Positions 45,935 to 57,481 of a DNA stretch of 64,000 nt are shown in pieces. A model generated the notes under the pieces. It worked only from the letters and a program-made list of their open reading frames with translations, ran no database searches and was not told the origin of the DNA. How positions within the stretch are numbered: the stretch's first letter is position 1; each line of letters opens with the position of its first letter. Source of the stretch: Cylicocyclus nassatus (lineage: Eukaryota; Nematoda; Chromadorea; Rhabditida; Strongylidae); the NCBI GenBank assembly GCA_958299035.1, contig CATQJL010000001.1, forward strand, positions 107,153,769 through 107,217,768. The letters are read 5' to 3'. Position numbers and translations under genes: made by a program.

Positions 45935-46420
45935 TTTCTCATAACCTCATATTTAAGTATAGTGGATGGCAGAACATTGCCATGTAAGCTGAGATTTCCA
46001 CCGTTTTTATGTGATTATCTAAGAATCGGAGAGCACCTATTGTTTTCAAAGTCGTCTTGTCCACAAGGCCGTGAAAACGTCGCAAATTGATTGAAAATCA
46101 CTATGGCACCGAGCGATATTTTCGACAAAACAAATGGATTGTGCGGGCTGTGAGTTTCGATGAATTTCAGCTCGCGAACAGCGGTTTTAGAAAATTTCGA
46201 TATCTTGGAATTTCGCTAGTTTCTATATATGTTCAGCGGTGCCATAGTATATCCTCGGTGAGTACAGCATTTCATCGAGCAGTGTGAGGTGATCTCAATG
46301 GAATCCCAGGATCACGCAGTACAGTGAAAAATCCGTTTGTATGGCAATGTTCTGTCATCTATAATACTATATTCAGATATTAGGGCTTGTTAATCTTTAT
46401 CAGGTAGACAGAGATAAATT
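45935..46420. mobile_element. FB7-b, diverged foldback
   Basis: Blocks cagaacattgccatgtaagc, atctcaatggaatcccagg and tatggcaatgttctg follow FB7-a order and pair across the element. The ends are eroded. Confidence 0.45.
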
Positions 46421-46574
46421 AATACAGATACTTGGGGTAGCGAGATATGACGCGTCTCTTCTTAGAAAGCGCTCCTCCCTCCCCCCCCCTCGCCTCCCTT
46501 GCTGGGATGTACTGCAAACGGGTTTTGGGCGGCGCATGCTCAACATCTCTGCCGGAGAGGGGAGAGCAGTTCAA

Positions 46575-46926
46575 AGGTACCGTCCACTCTAAGTTGAAAG
46601 TCTTTAGCTTTTGGCAGCATATGACAGTAGGGCCCCTATCAGGCCAATGTCCAAGTCGCGGGGCAGAATGTCGCTTCGGCAGTGAGAAAATCGCCTCGGA
46701 ATAGTGAAGATGCACGAGGACCCCCAGAGACGGTACCGCCTTCCCCATCCATGCCCTCTCATCCGTGCGCGCCTTCCAATCACTGTTCGGGGAAAGCGGC
46801 CTGTGAATTCTTCGGAACGGGGATTGTCGAGGTTTTCGCGGACTCTCGACTTCACATTCGGAATCAGGGAATAAAAAGGCCCTGAAAAGACAACCTGGAA
46901 GTCGAAAATCTGGGTGGACGGTGCCT
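46575..46926. mobile_element. FB5-c, TTAA-type element (352 bp)
   Basis: AGGTACCGTCCACTC at the left and ATCTGGGTGGACGGTGCCT at the right are inverse ends, flanked by tcaa and ttga. The interior gaatcagggaataaaaaggc and cgcggactctcgacttcaca match FB5-a and FB5-b inverted. Opposing frames of 109-112 codons are shadows. Confidence 0.65.
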
Positions 46927-46929
46927 TTG

Positions 46930-47362
46930 AAAGAGAACTCATATTTTGAAGCTCTAGATGTCTGGATTCCGTCTATTCATTCGTAAGTATTCCTATACTC
47001 TTTGCCATGAATATATTGAGCAGGAGCGAGAAGTTGTACAATATACTTTAAACCAAATCGAATAATTATTCGATTATTCGAGTGAATCATTCGAATGTGA
47101 ATGATTCGAATTCGAATATTCGAACATCTGAGGTTTTGAATAATATTTGATAGTCGAATATTCGATTTCATTTTCGAATATTATTCGAAAGTCGAACGTT
47201 CGAAAATCTCAATATTCGAATACTATTCGGTATTCGAGATTCAAAAAAAATTTCGAATTTTCCTAGGTATATTGTATATACAAGCAGCATTTGCTAGCTT
47301 TTTGTATGATCTCCTGATTATCTCGCGGTTTTTCTTACTCAGCCATCTCAAAGTTGTACTGT
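46930..47362. repeat. R1-d fragment with short ATTCG element (47039-47285)
   Basis: catattttgaagctctagat, gcgagaagttgtaca and ctttttgtatgatctcctga are R1 blocks. Between them lies about 245 bp of ATTCGAAT-type sequence, a short relative of the large ATTCG elements. LINE2 begins just to the right. Confidence 0.55.
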
Positions 47363-47559
47363 TCAAACGATTCCTGGAAGATTGGCAAAATGAAAGCTAA
47401 AGTTCTACTTTGGAGCACAAAGCCAGGAAGAATGAAGCTTGACAAGAACACCTGATGGTGGAATTGGTATGGTTAAGTGCAGATAATGATAAGAGCAACA
47501 AGACACCGTGCATAGCATAGCACAAGATAAGGATAGAAGATGCTTACCAGAAGTATCTA

Positions 47560-48354
47560 TAGGGTGTCCGTAAAGTATGTATGCACTGTTTGATCGTTAA
47601 TATCTTTCTTCCCAACAAGTCTTTTGCCTTGCTTCAGGTACCATCTTGTAGAGCTGGTTCCAACTTAGATTTCGGTATGGAGTGAATCACCCATCTCTCT
47701 TCATTACTGTAAGATTACGGTGGAAGCTTCAAAGAGGAAATTGCTTTGAGAACTGCTTGAGCTTGGCATCTCGGTGTCAAGCTCAAGCAGTTCTCAAAGC
47801 AATTTCCACAATGCCGAGATTGAGCGACGGTCGTACTTGGATGCTTCAAAGAGGGTTTTGAGCCATGAAAGGCCATATTTTGCCTCAGAAAGGAAACAAA
47901 ACAGCCTGAAAACTTTTACACTAGTCTAATTAGAGTTGTTGATTCTAACTGTAAAGTTTCCAACTTATTAGGATGCTTCATTGAAGAGTTATGCCGGGTA
48001 AGGGTAGCGGCCATTTTTTCAATGTTCCTAAAAAGTGCGGTTACCCGCTTAGAAAGCTTCGCAATCTTGTGAATAATTGAGTATTGAAATCAGCGTCCAC
48101 AAAAACCCTGTTACACAAGTTTTCACATTTTTTTTGAAAAATTTTGAGACGGCAGCTTTTTCCACGTTGACACCATATGTTTCAAGTTTCTACCGTAATA
48201 CTACAGTAACGAAGAGCGTTCGGTGATTCGCACCATACTGTAAATTTAAGTTGAAGCCAGCTCTACAAAACGGTGCCTAAAGCAAGGCAAAAGACTTGTT
48301 GGGAAGAAAGATATTAACGATCAAACAGTGTATACATACTTTACGGACACCCTG
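47560..48354. mobile_element. FB4-e, mariner-like foldback (795 bp)
   Basis: TAGGGTGTCCGTAAAGTATG at the left and CATACTTTACGGACACCCTG at the right are inverse, apart from the first base. TA lies on both sides (47558-47559, 48355-48356). It carries an internal near-perfect palindrome at about 47735-47810 (ttgcttgagaactgcttgag-type). It is inserted in the LINE2 linker. Confidence 0.8.
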
Positions 48355-50120
48355 TATAAGCGAAAAGTGACGCTAAGATAAGAGAAGGAAGTAAAAGATG
48401 CATATGTAGCAAAACTATACGACAAACTACGTAATCGCGCAGATGAACGAGAAGTATACTGGATCTGAAGAACAACAAAAAAAGAAGAGAATAGTAAGCG
48501 CCACAAAAGACGTTGAACACTACCATAATCAAGGATGCGCTTGAAAGAATTCCGAGGAAAGCGGAGGAGATCAATGAAGGATGGAGAACGCACTTTGCAG
48601 AGAAGGCGTCAGCAAACACCGAATATGCACCCATAGTAACAGCTGAAGCAGTAAATGGACCGTTACCAGCGACCACAAAAAAAAAGTCCGTAGGCCATAA
48701 TGAAGTCGATGAAGGTAAGGCGACGGGTCCAGACGACAGCAATTTCTGGAAGTAGTGTGGACAGGAGTTTGGAGTTTTGTGGCTAACGTGTCTTTCTGAA
48801 CCAGATAGTAGAATCCAGCATCATGTCAGGTGACTGGTGCAGAAGCACGACGGTACCGATATGGAAGAGTAAAGGCGACATCTGACTGCTCTACCTACCA
48901 ACCAATCCGCCTTTCTGCCACACCAAGAATATTACAGGCTCTTTGGTCACGTGAAACTGGTTCAGCCAATGCGAATTTGCGAAAGGATGCGTACAACCGA
49001 TGTTATTTATACCGTCAGAATCAGGAAATCAGAAAAGAATCAGAAAAGCAGGAAAAGCTGTGAGAGCTCCATGCGGCTCCTAAATTTGGAGAAGGCATTC
49101 GATAAAGTACCACATCCATAATATGGAGGGAAGCAGTGCATACAATAATATGCAGTACATACAACGATACAGAAGCACGAGGTACCAGAAGAATACGTCC
49201 GCTGGATTGGAATGGCATGCAAATGTGTCACCAGCTACGTAAGAACAGCAGCAGGACGTAAGGGGACTTCCGAATAGATGCCTATGTACATCAAAAATCC
49301 GTGCTCTCCCCTTTTCATCACAATGATGGATACATAGTCATAGAATTGAACTCCATGGGTTTTCATGTACGCAGATGATGCGCTCCTGTGGGCAAGAAAC
49401 AGGAAGGAATAGGAAGTGGATGCAACGATGTGGAGAAAACAACTCGAACTACACGTCTGAAGATCAACACCGCGAAGACAGTATACATCGAGCCGGAACT
49501 TCAAACGCAGGGGACGATCCAGATTGTAAGCGCGCAAATTAAGAACACCACCTCTTCAAGACCTAGGAAGTCACATAGCGCAGATGGTACGCTTGAAGAC
49601 GGGATCAAAGTCTCATCAAACGCGACATGGCTAAAGTGGAGAAGCCTCACAGGAGTGCTATGTGACAAACGGACGTCGCTCAAGTTGGAATAGTGTATCG
49701 CACCCTAGTACGTCCAACCACGATATATGAAAGTGAACGTTTGCCGTGCACAAGTAAGGAGTTTCGGAAGCTTGGTGTGAGGAAACACGTATGTTACGAT
49801 GGACGATGGACGTCACGAGGCTCAACCAATCACTAACGATACCATGCAAACAACAATGTCCAAGAAAGAGCAAGATTTGAGGCTCAAATGGTATCGGCAT
49901 GTGAAAAGACGACAGAATAAAAGGCCTCACCAGACTAGCAATAACAGTGGAGGTCTCCAGTGGAAGACCAAGAGGTAGACCGAAGATGCTGTGGACAGAT
50001 AGGATCGCGGAGACTCGAGAGAAGTTAGAATCGATGAAAGTCAAGCTGTAGAAACATGGAAGAGACCGAAAAAAGCGGAAGACCGCGTATGGGAATGATG
50101 CAAGGTTAAAAAAATTGCTC
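48355..50120 (+). pseudogene. LINE2 reverse transcriptase and C-terminal remnant
   Basis: Recognisable blocks on the plus strand are KATGPDDSNFWK (about 48717-48753), LNLEKAFDKVPHP (about 49079-49117), PEEYVRWIGMACKCVTSYVR (about 49185-49245), FMYADDALLW (about 49362-49390; the YADD catalytic motif is kept), ETRMLRWTMDVTRLNQ (about 49785-49830) and VSSGRPRGRPKMLW (about 49950-49993). They lie in different frames with stops between. An opposing 178-codon frame (49658-50194) is a shadow. Inactive. Confidence 0.82.
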
Positions 50121-50129
50121 TCAAGTACT

Positions 50130-53100
50130 GAGTATCCCCCTACTTTTGGTACTGTGCACGGTGTCTTGTTTTCCGAATTGTAATGTGCTTGCAACTAATG
50201 GTGAGAAGCGGCAACTAGCCCTTCTAAATCCGTGCAGATGTCCTCCATCTTTCGCAGATCCTTCTGCTTCACCTTACAGACAAATCACACTTGTAAACTC
50301 TTAGTTGGACCTAATTTTGCAAAAGTCATCTTGTCCTGCGCGAATACATTCGAGCTGTGATCAGAGTCCGACAAAGGTGGCTTATGTGTACGTACAGGCT
50401 AAATGCTAATTTTGGGAGGGAAGTGAATGAGGGGGTGAGTGAGATGGTATTAGAGTGAGACAAAAAGTGTTCTCAAGACTTTGTTCCCCCCATTCGAACT
50501 ATTAGCAACAGTGCGTATGTCATAATTTAGGCACAGTTCCAGCACAATTCAAGTGCTTTGCTACATCTGTGCCAACACAATTGGACATTAGCATGAATGC
50601 ATTCCAAATAAGGTGTTCGGCGCAATGTAGCAATATAGCGCCACATGAGATTGCTTCAAAGACAGGTTTTCCTTTTTTGCAGAGATCTACATTCGCTTGA
50701 TTATTTGCTTTTCTCTAGGTCCACGAGGTGGGCAAATGTCAGGAAATCGTTCTGAATGGAGAGCAAAGGGGATATCGTATACGTGAATACGAACCTTATA
50801 CGTACATAATTTTACGCTTACGTCAACATACACTCTCTCTCGACAAGTTGCTACACGACTGACATGCAAAAACACGTTCCTGCTCGTGGTCATCTTCAAA
50901 AATCCAACTTTTTTTTTCATTAGGTTGTATTATAGTTGAGTGTCTCGATCACAGCGCACAAATGACGGTAAGATTAAGAATTTAGAATAAACGGACATGA
51001 ACTCGGAGGAGCATATGCAGAGTAGGAGAAAGTTATGTAACTGAAGTTTTGGCAAGTTTTTTATCTGAAAACTCTTCGCTACCAAAAAATAAAAAAATGG
51101 CTTGATTTCAACGTACGAATGACGATACGCACGAAATTCAGTGTGTGCACGCGCACTTAAACTAAGAAAAAAGTATGAAGACTCATGGAAAATATGTAAA
51201 TAAGAGCGTGCTTAACTCTTTTTCCAATCTAATTGGGAAATTGCCCACCTAGTGCCCACCTGAGGTAGGCAAATTTATCATTTCATATAAATTTTGCAAA
51301 ATTATTACTTAGATCTGTTTTACACTCGAAGTTTAATGCATAGCAACATTTTGGTTCCAAAACTCCTCTTCTTCTCCTTGTTAGGATTCGGAATAGCAAC
51401 GACGCCGATCTTTGTGAGGAAGAAAGCACGCTCTTATTGAAACCTACGCAACTGGTGGGATCAAGCGAGTGATGTAAATCCGTCCTTAGCTGGGGATAAC
51501 TTGACTGGAGCACGGATCTTGTTTGGAGCACCATCTCTTATCGCTCGTTTTTTTTCAGCATCTTGACCAGCAGAATTTGTTCTACTCTCATCTGCGGTCC
51601 CTCACTACCATGAGTGATGTTTTGTATACTAAGCACTTCATTAGGTACGCTCCAGAATGCTACGACAGTGGAGATACAAGCCATTTAGTCCAAACAAAAA
51701 TTCAATATCACGCATTTTGCTGAAAGCTCCTCTTGGAGCTTATTTGACTTGCTGATTAGAAGATGATATTCATTTCGCATGGTATGACCTTTGCGGTGTG
51801 TCAAATCTCAGATCTCGTAGGAGCGTTGTACGGGGGGGGGGGGAGGAGGGGGAAGGGGGTATTTGACATACTATCACGAATACCATGTGTATTCTTTGAG
51901 ATAGATTGCTGTAACTTTGCCCAAGAAACTATGCAGATCACCAATAAAAAATTCATTCGTCATGGTAGCGCCGTATTGTGAAGTTACAGTGGGGATGCGG
52001 CATGGGGAGTAGTCGCAGATTTAGGTGGAAATCGGCATAAAGCACATGCATAAAGCATAAATCGACACACACAGCGATATCATTACCTTTCCCTTTTGAA
52101 GAAAAACCTTCTAGCAAACTTACGGTAGATATGCGGTAACCGGTCGGATCATATGGAACTTTGTGAAAGGAGTTTGTCTGACCTTCTGAGCACGTATATT
52201 GCGCTCTTCTCGCATAATAGGCCTGTGGACGCATAATAAGGCTCTGTGGATTTTTGATCTAAATTGGTCTAATAACCGAAAAAGCGGTCTATGAATACGC
52301 TTTATCATAACCAAATTTCAGCCAAGGCCGTAATTGCCCCCTCGCCGCACCTGCATACCGTAACTCCACCAGGCTTGTTGTGCGAAAAGGGCATGGTTTT
52401 TGTGATCAGCGGGTCGAACCCCTCTGGACGAAATTTCAGCAAAATCGGGATTTCGATATGCGTATATCCACCGTAATAAGGTGCTAGCGTGACGGGTGAA
52501 TATGTTATTCGTGAGAAGCTGCTAGATAATTTTTCTTCCCCCTCCCCCTTACACTAGGTTACAGTGAATTTATAGATTTTTATTTGGGATCGGTACACTG
52601 GGAGGTATCAAAAGACCTATCAAGCGAAATGGACGCGATTTATGTGCTTAGCACGTCAGATTTCCTCGCTCAGAGGTCCAGGCGGATCTTCCATCGACTA
52701 CCCGTACACTCACCGTACCTCCGTGAGAAGGTACAAAAACACAGAAAAGTAGAATATCCGTAATCACATATTGAGGAAATTCCTTGATAAAGTTGTGAGC
52801 AAATTTGTAATGTTTTTCATAGCCGATTGCTGAAAATGGACTAATCAGATCGTACGTGTACTGGGGAAGGCTCGTATCACAACATAGGTATTTCTTTCAG
52901 CAAAGATTCGCAGTGATGTACCGCTGATTTCCCTATCGCTTCCTCGGGCACGACCGCATTCAAGACATACTAATGCTAGATAATGAACATGCTGAATCAA
53001 ATTTAACGATAAAGGCTTTCAAGCAAACAGAACCGTTCGATGAAGCTATTTTAAAGAATAGTTAGCTCAGATTTCAGAATGGCTTCGCTAACGGAAATGT

Positions 53101-53689
53101 AAAGTTGGCGTAGTTGCTAATACTCGTTTAGTCAAAAAAATGTTTTTAGTTTGTATTCAAAACTACCTCCTCAATAGCACATCCTGGTAAAGCTATGGAG
53201 GGCAAATGAAAGTCCCAGAGAGCTTAAAACAAAATTTGCTTGTCGTCGAGATCCTAGGTAAAGGTAGGTATGGCGCCCCAAAAAAGATTCGTGCTCCAGT
53301 CGAGGTATCCCTAACTAGGGGCGGATCTATGGTCTCACTTGGATCAAGTGGGATAGCGTAAAAATTGATAACGGCAGACGAAGTCGTTTCACCGATGCCC
53401 ATTTACCATTCTCGCGCAGAGCCCTGGCTTTTCTTCTCTGCTCTGCTGAAACCTCATAAAATAAAAAACTACACTTTTACCGCGCGCTTTTTTTCTCTTT
53501 TGTTGCTTGCATTTTCGTTTCGATTTGCTATTGTTCGCTGTGAATTGCTTTACTCATGATTCTACGCATTGTAAGCTCAGATATGCGTTTGTATATCAAT
53601 GAAAATTGGTTCCAAACACAACTCGGCACGTATAACTAAAAGTTACACATCGTTCGTGGGGAAAAAGAGGAGATTGTACTGAGTATAGC
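50130..53689. other. Long stretch without recognisable genes
   Basis: This holds short frames up to about 93 codons without motifs, a G run of 13 at about 51831-51843 followed by a purine-rich tract, and repeat-like text at 52110-52760 that shares the gtgatcagcg/gacgtgct words with other regions. Neither transposon ends nor target duplications could be matched. The segment is the longest in the window without a named element. Confidence 0.4.
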
Positions 53690-53815
53690 ATCTACTTTTA
53701 TGGGGATAGAAGACATTGCGTCGCCCGAAAGGTGTCCCGCGCGGACATTTGCAACAAGTTCTTCCTTTCATCATAGCTCAAGTTAGCTCTCCGCACGGGT
53801 GGAGCTCATTCGCGA
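53690..53815. repeat. Left arm of a distant inverted repeat
   Basis: gacattgcgtcgcccgaaag, gtcccgcgcggaca and catcatagct match, inverted, text at 55645-55772. The arms are diverged but collinear over about 125 bp. Confidence 0.55.
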
Positions 53816-54132
53816 GCTACCGTCCTCTACCCCTTTTGTGGCAAGACAGCACATAATACGGGTGGCTAAATAAAGTGATTTATAAAAGCTATGATAGGAG
53901 TAATTTTCTACCGTTCGTCCTGAACTGTGAAAACCTTGGGATTAAGGCCTTCAGACACTCTATTCTCTGAAGTATAGGGCGCATTTTTGTGCACCGCGCG
54001 CGAGCTTATTTGCGATGGGGCGATGTGCGACGCCGCGAAGACAGCTAGGCACTAAATTCAGCAACACTTTTGCATTCGTACTCTGCTATCTTTTAGCTGT
54101 GAGTTGTTTCGAAGTAGACTACTTTATTTTTA

Positions 54133-54966
54133 TCCTATTATATTGACGCGCTAAGAGTGTTTACGTGTTTTTGTGTGTCTGTCTGTGTGAATGTCTGTTT
54201 CTGTCTGTCACGAAATTCATAGCGCGAGTTCCAGCCGAACCTCCTGGGGCGGTATGCATCAATCTCCCGTTTTGAAAGTGGACGATCATTTTTAAAGAAA
54301 ATGATTGCCCGGCCGGGTTGGCCCCGACCCGTAGTGGATAAACTATTAAATATGACCGCCCGCTTTCAAAACGGGAGATTGATGCACACCGCCCCTGGGC
54401 TTCAATTTTGCACAGCGCATGCTACCCGCATGAAAGTCTAACATGCAAAAGCACCAGCAGATTCGTTGAGTGGATCCCTCAGAAACTGCACATCAAACAG
54501 TTCCACTTTGCATTTGGGCCACAAAATTGGGTCCGTAATTTCACTTTTTGTAGAGTCGTGGATGTTTATGCCAAGTAAATGTGCAAGCCATGAACTCGGG
54601 CCCAAAAATGCAAAAGTCCATTACCTTACAAAAGCGGCGCCAAAAAGTATTGGTTGCGTAAATGGTTAATTTGCCAAGGTTTTACCAGAGCATTTGACGA
54701 GATTTTTGCACTTATTGCAAGTGTCAAGACCATGGGAAAATCAAAAACCTATAAAAATTTGCGTTTGTTTTCCTGCAAAAAGTCTCATCCACGCAAAATC
54801 ACCGATTTCACATAAAAAAAAGCTTTTGGAATGAGTAGTTGTTCACATTTTGTTCGTGATAGTCGGCATTGCTAGGTGAGTACGAATGCCATCATCATGC
54901 GAGAATGAGTAGGGCCTAGATGGTAGAGCCAGCGCGAGCCTCTGCGAAGCAGAGGTGACGCACTGG
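54133..54966 (+). mobile_element. Helitron H2b with nested MITE
   Basis: It begins TCCTATTATATTGACG after A and ends ...GACGCACTGG before T. The stem gcctctgcgaagcagagg lies near the 3' end. The body matches H2a in inverse orientation over its whole length. A 150-bp MITE interrupts the 5' part. No Rep/helicase frame. Confidence 0.75.
54246..54395. mobile_element. 150-bp MITE with 33-bp terminal inverted repeats
   Basis: ggggcggtatgcatcaatct, then cccgttttgaaag, at the left is mirrored by ctttcaaaacgggagattga, then tgcacaccgcccc, at the right, with about one mismatch. The short centre holds a GC-rich ggccgggttggcc stem. The target duplication is 4 bp at most and ambiguous. Confidence 0.8.
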
Positions 54967-55640
54967 TCTATTAATATTTTGCAAAACGAAAGTTGGAACA
55001 TGAACACCCAAACTGTTGTTACCTACAGAACTTATGATTCAGAGCTGTCATCTCATTCTCTCATCTTTCCTCACACGTAAAAATGAAAAGACGTTAAAGA
55101 AATGTGGGCGCTGATCGACGCTTTTCGGCGCTTTTGAGTGAAGTCTAGACAGGGCCTGAGGTAGTTTTATGTTTGCATCTCTTTTCAAGGCCTCTTGTAT
55201 ACATTCAAAATAAAATCAACACTGACATCTCGAGGACTTTGAGACCTCACTCGGCAATCAACTCCAGGTAAAATTTAGATAAGTAAACCTAGAGCCAAAT
55301 TCTGAGCGCAACTCAAGGCACACCTTTCGCGCTAACATTCGCGCAGCATTTGCGCCTTATACATAGGTGAGCCTTCAATTAAAATAGGATAGTTTCAAAA
55401 CTCCCAAAAGGGCTGTTGTTTTCACATACAAAAGACCTCCTCCTCCAAAAGATATTTTTGCCACTGTCATCGGTATATACGTTTGTGCAGTGGCAGACCG
55501 AGATTCGGGGTTTTCCAAGAGTCGCTTTCTAGTTTTTCTTAGAACAAAGTCTACAATGCATTTTGATAGCCTGACGAGCGAGGTAAATAGTCCTTGACAC
55601 ACAGCGCCTTCTGAGAACTAGCCTAACCTTACGAGTACAA
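54967..55640. other. No recognisable feature
   Basis: cagtggcagaccgagattcg at about 55494 resembles a hAT end, but no partner or duplication is found. A 75-codon minus-strand frame (55375-55602) has no motif. Confidence 0.35.
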
Positions 55641-55644
55641 GGAA

Positions 55645-55772
55645 AATCATGGGCAGGGGACAGTAGGTCGCCAATAAGTCCCCCCGCTCGGACAGCTATC
55701 ACTAGCTATGATAGAGGAAATGCGTTTGGTGCAGGCGTCCGCGCGGGACCTCCCCTTTCGGCGATCTAATGT
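55645..55772. repeat. Right arm of a distant inverted repeat
   Basis: This is the inverse partner of 53690-53815 (atagctagtgatagct, tccgcgcgggacctcccctt). The pair encloses about 1.8 kb that includes Helitron H2b. It could be the two arms of one old element or two separate copies. Confidence 0.55.
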
Positions 55773-55774
55773 CC

Positions 55775-56194
55775 TACTTTGCATCAAATAAGGGAATCGT
55801 GTGGCGTAGCGATCGTTTTGCGAAGCATAGGCAGCTGAGCTGCCCGTATCAGAACGAAGGTACGCCTTGCATTTGTGAAATTATGGTATTGATGTTCCAG
55901 CAAAAGTGCAGATGTAAAGTTAACTACTACCCCAATTTCACGAGTACAAGACAACCTTCTTCGATTTTCGACGCTCCGATTTTTTCTAAAACCTTCTTCG
56001 ATTCTCGCTCAGCCGCCTCGTTGTGTTTTGGATAACAAGCTTATACCGCACGATATTCTCAGGCAGTACACAGCACTGTACAAGGTCGTTTATTCCCGAA
56101 AAGTTTAGTGTATTCAAGCTGATCGAATTCAAAGTAAAAACAAGTTCGCCCTGTACTCGTAAAATTTTCTTGCTTACGTTTGATCGAATAAATT
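55775..56194. other. No recognisable feature
   Basis: Plus-strand frames of 73-88 codons are present without recognisable motifs. No paired ends. Confidence 0.35.
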
Positions 56195-56219
56195 TTCTTT
56201 ATCCTCACAAGTGTCCCGC

Positions 56220-57472
56220 TTATGCAGGGTCTATCTTCTTGTAAGATGTCTCCACTTGTTTCTGTTTGAGAAAGCGTCTTCTTCCACTCCAGTTTCTAGG
56301 TCGGCCTTGATTCTGTCCAACCCTCATCTTGGGTCTCCCCCTAGGTCTTCTTCTTAGTGCTTTCATCGCCATTGCTATTCTTGTGATGTGGCTTTCTTCC
56401 CTTCTGCGCACGTGCCCATACCATCTAAATCTCTTTTCCTGCATTTTTTGGGCAATTGGAGCTGCTTTCATTTGGGCTTGCACCTTGTCATTACAGATGT
56501 GATCTTTCATTGTGACTCTCAAGGTCCATCGTGTTCCCATGACGCTGAACTTGCACTTGTCGTTTCTGGCGCACGGCCCGCATTCACTTCCATATAGTGC
56601 TGCCGGCCGGATGCCGTTCGGTACAGTTGGGATTGGAGCTGTACTGGAATTTGTCTGTCGCACATAACTCCTGTTAGCGCTCTCCATTTTATCCATGTGT
56701 TGTTTACTCTACCTGCAATCTCCTCTTCTAGGCCACCTTCCGCTGAGATTCAACTGCCTAGATACTTGTACGTTGTTGTTTTCTTTTCAACTTTTCACCA
56801 TTGATGCATATGGTTCCTGGGTCTGTCTTCGCACTTCCATGTGACCTGTATCCTTGATGTTGAGCTTCAGGGCATACGACTCTAGCCTTCTTTTCTTATC
56901 TTTGCACTTCATCCTCCAATTTTCTGCTGCTTGCTATTAGACCACATTATCTGCGTGCAGAATTGTTCAGATGGTTCGCGGCTGAAGGGTCCTGGCACTG
57001 CGTTCTTTACCACGATGAAGAGGGAAACAGAACGGAACCTTGATGCACCCCAGTCTTGATCTGGATCTTTGGATTGCCCAGCTGTTTGTACATGACTTGA
57101 CGCGTGGTAGTAGATTATCTGAGTCCACTGGACGTACTCCTCTGGCATCGTGTTTTCCTAGTGCCCACCATATGACTCTATGGGACACCTTATCGAAGGC
57201 TTTTTCGAGGTCCAGGAAGGCTGCATGTAACTCTTTCTGTTTTTCTCTATACTCCTCCATTACAATCCGAGTGGAGTGGATGGCATTAGTTGTGCCTATT
57301 CCTTTCACGAATCCGCACTGATTTGGTGACAGCTCTAGGATACTTCGAAGTCGCGTTTCAACTATTCGCTCGAAGATCTTGAGTATGGTTCATCAGTCGA
57401 ATTGGTCCTTACGATGCTTATTTACGATGTCTCTTTTGCTCTTCTATATCAGAATCGTTGTGCTAACATACC
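56220..57472 (-). pseudogene. LINE3 reverse transcriptase and C-terminal remnant
   Basis: Blocks on the minus strand are GIGTTNAIHSTRIVMEEYRE and FLDLEKAFDKVSHRVIWWAL (about 57185-57300), PEEYVQWTQIIYYHASSHVQ (about 57085-57145), a decayed catalytic site reading HADN in place of YADD (about 56940-56960), YKYLG (about 56760), then a better frame at 56220-56696 with KRFRWYGHVRRREESHI and RRRPRGRPKMR. It ends with KKIDPA and a stop codon. Frameshifts are frequent in the first half. Confidence 0.8.
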
Positions 57473-57481
57473 AGTAACGAG

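Larger units (their letters stand above)
47370..50120 (+). mobile_element. LINE2: degenerate RTE-clade retrotransposon, split by FB4-e
   Basis: It starts within the linker between endonuclease and reverse transcriptase (KPGRMKLDKNT-like, then a WWWN remnant near 47450). It resumes after FB4-e at 48355 and runs to the C-terminal tail near 50070. Many stops and frameshifts are scattered over all frames. The 5' endonuclease part is missing. It is older than LINE1 by lesion density. Confidence 0.8.

Noticed and set aside
49658..50194. 178-codon minus-strand frame
   Set aside because: It is the shadow of LINE2 coding sequence, which reads meaningfully on the plus strand (GRPRGRP tail, RWTMD motif).
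55494..55530. hAT end CAGTGGCAGACCG
   Set aside because: No inverse partner and no 8-bp duplication could be found.
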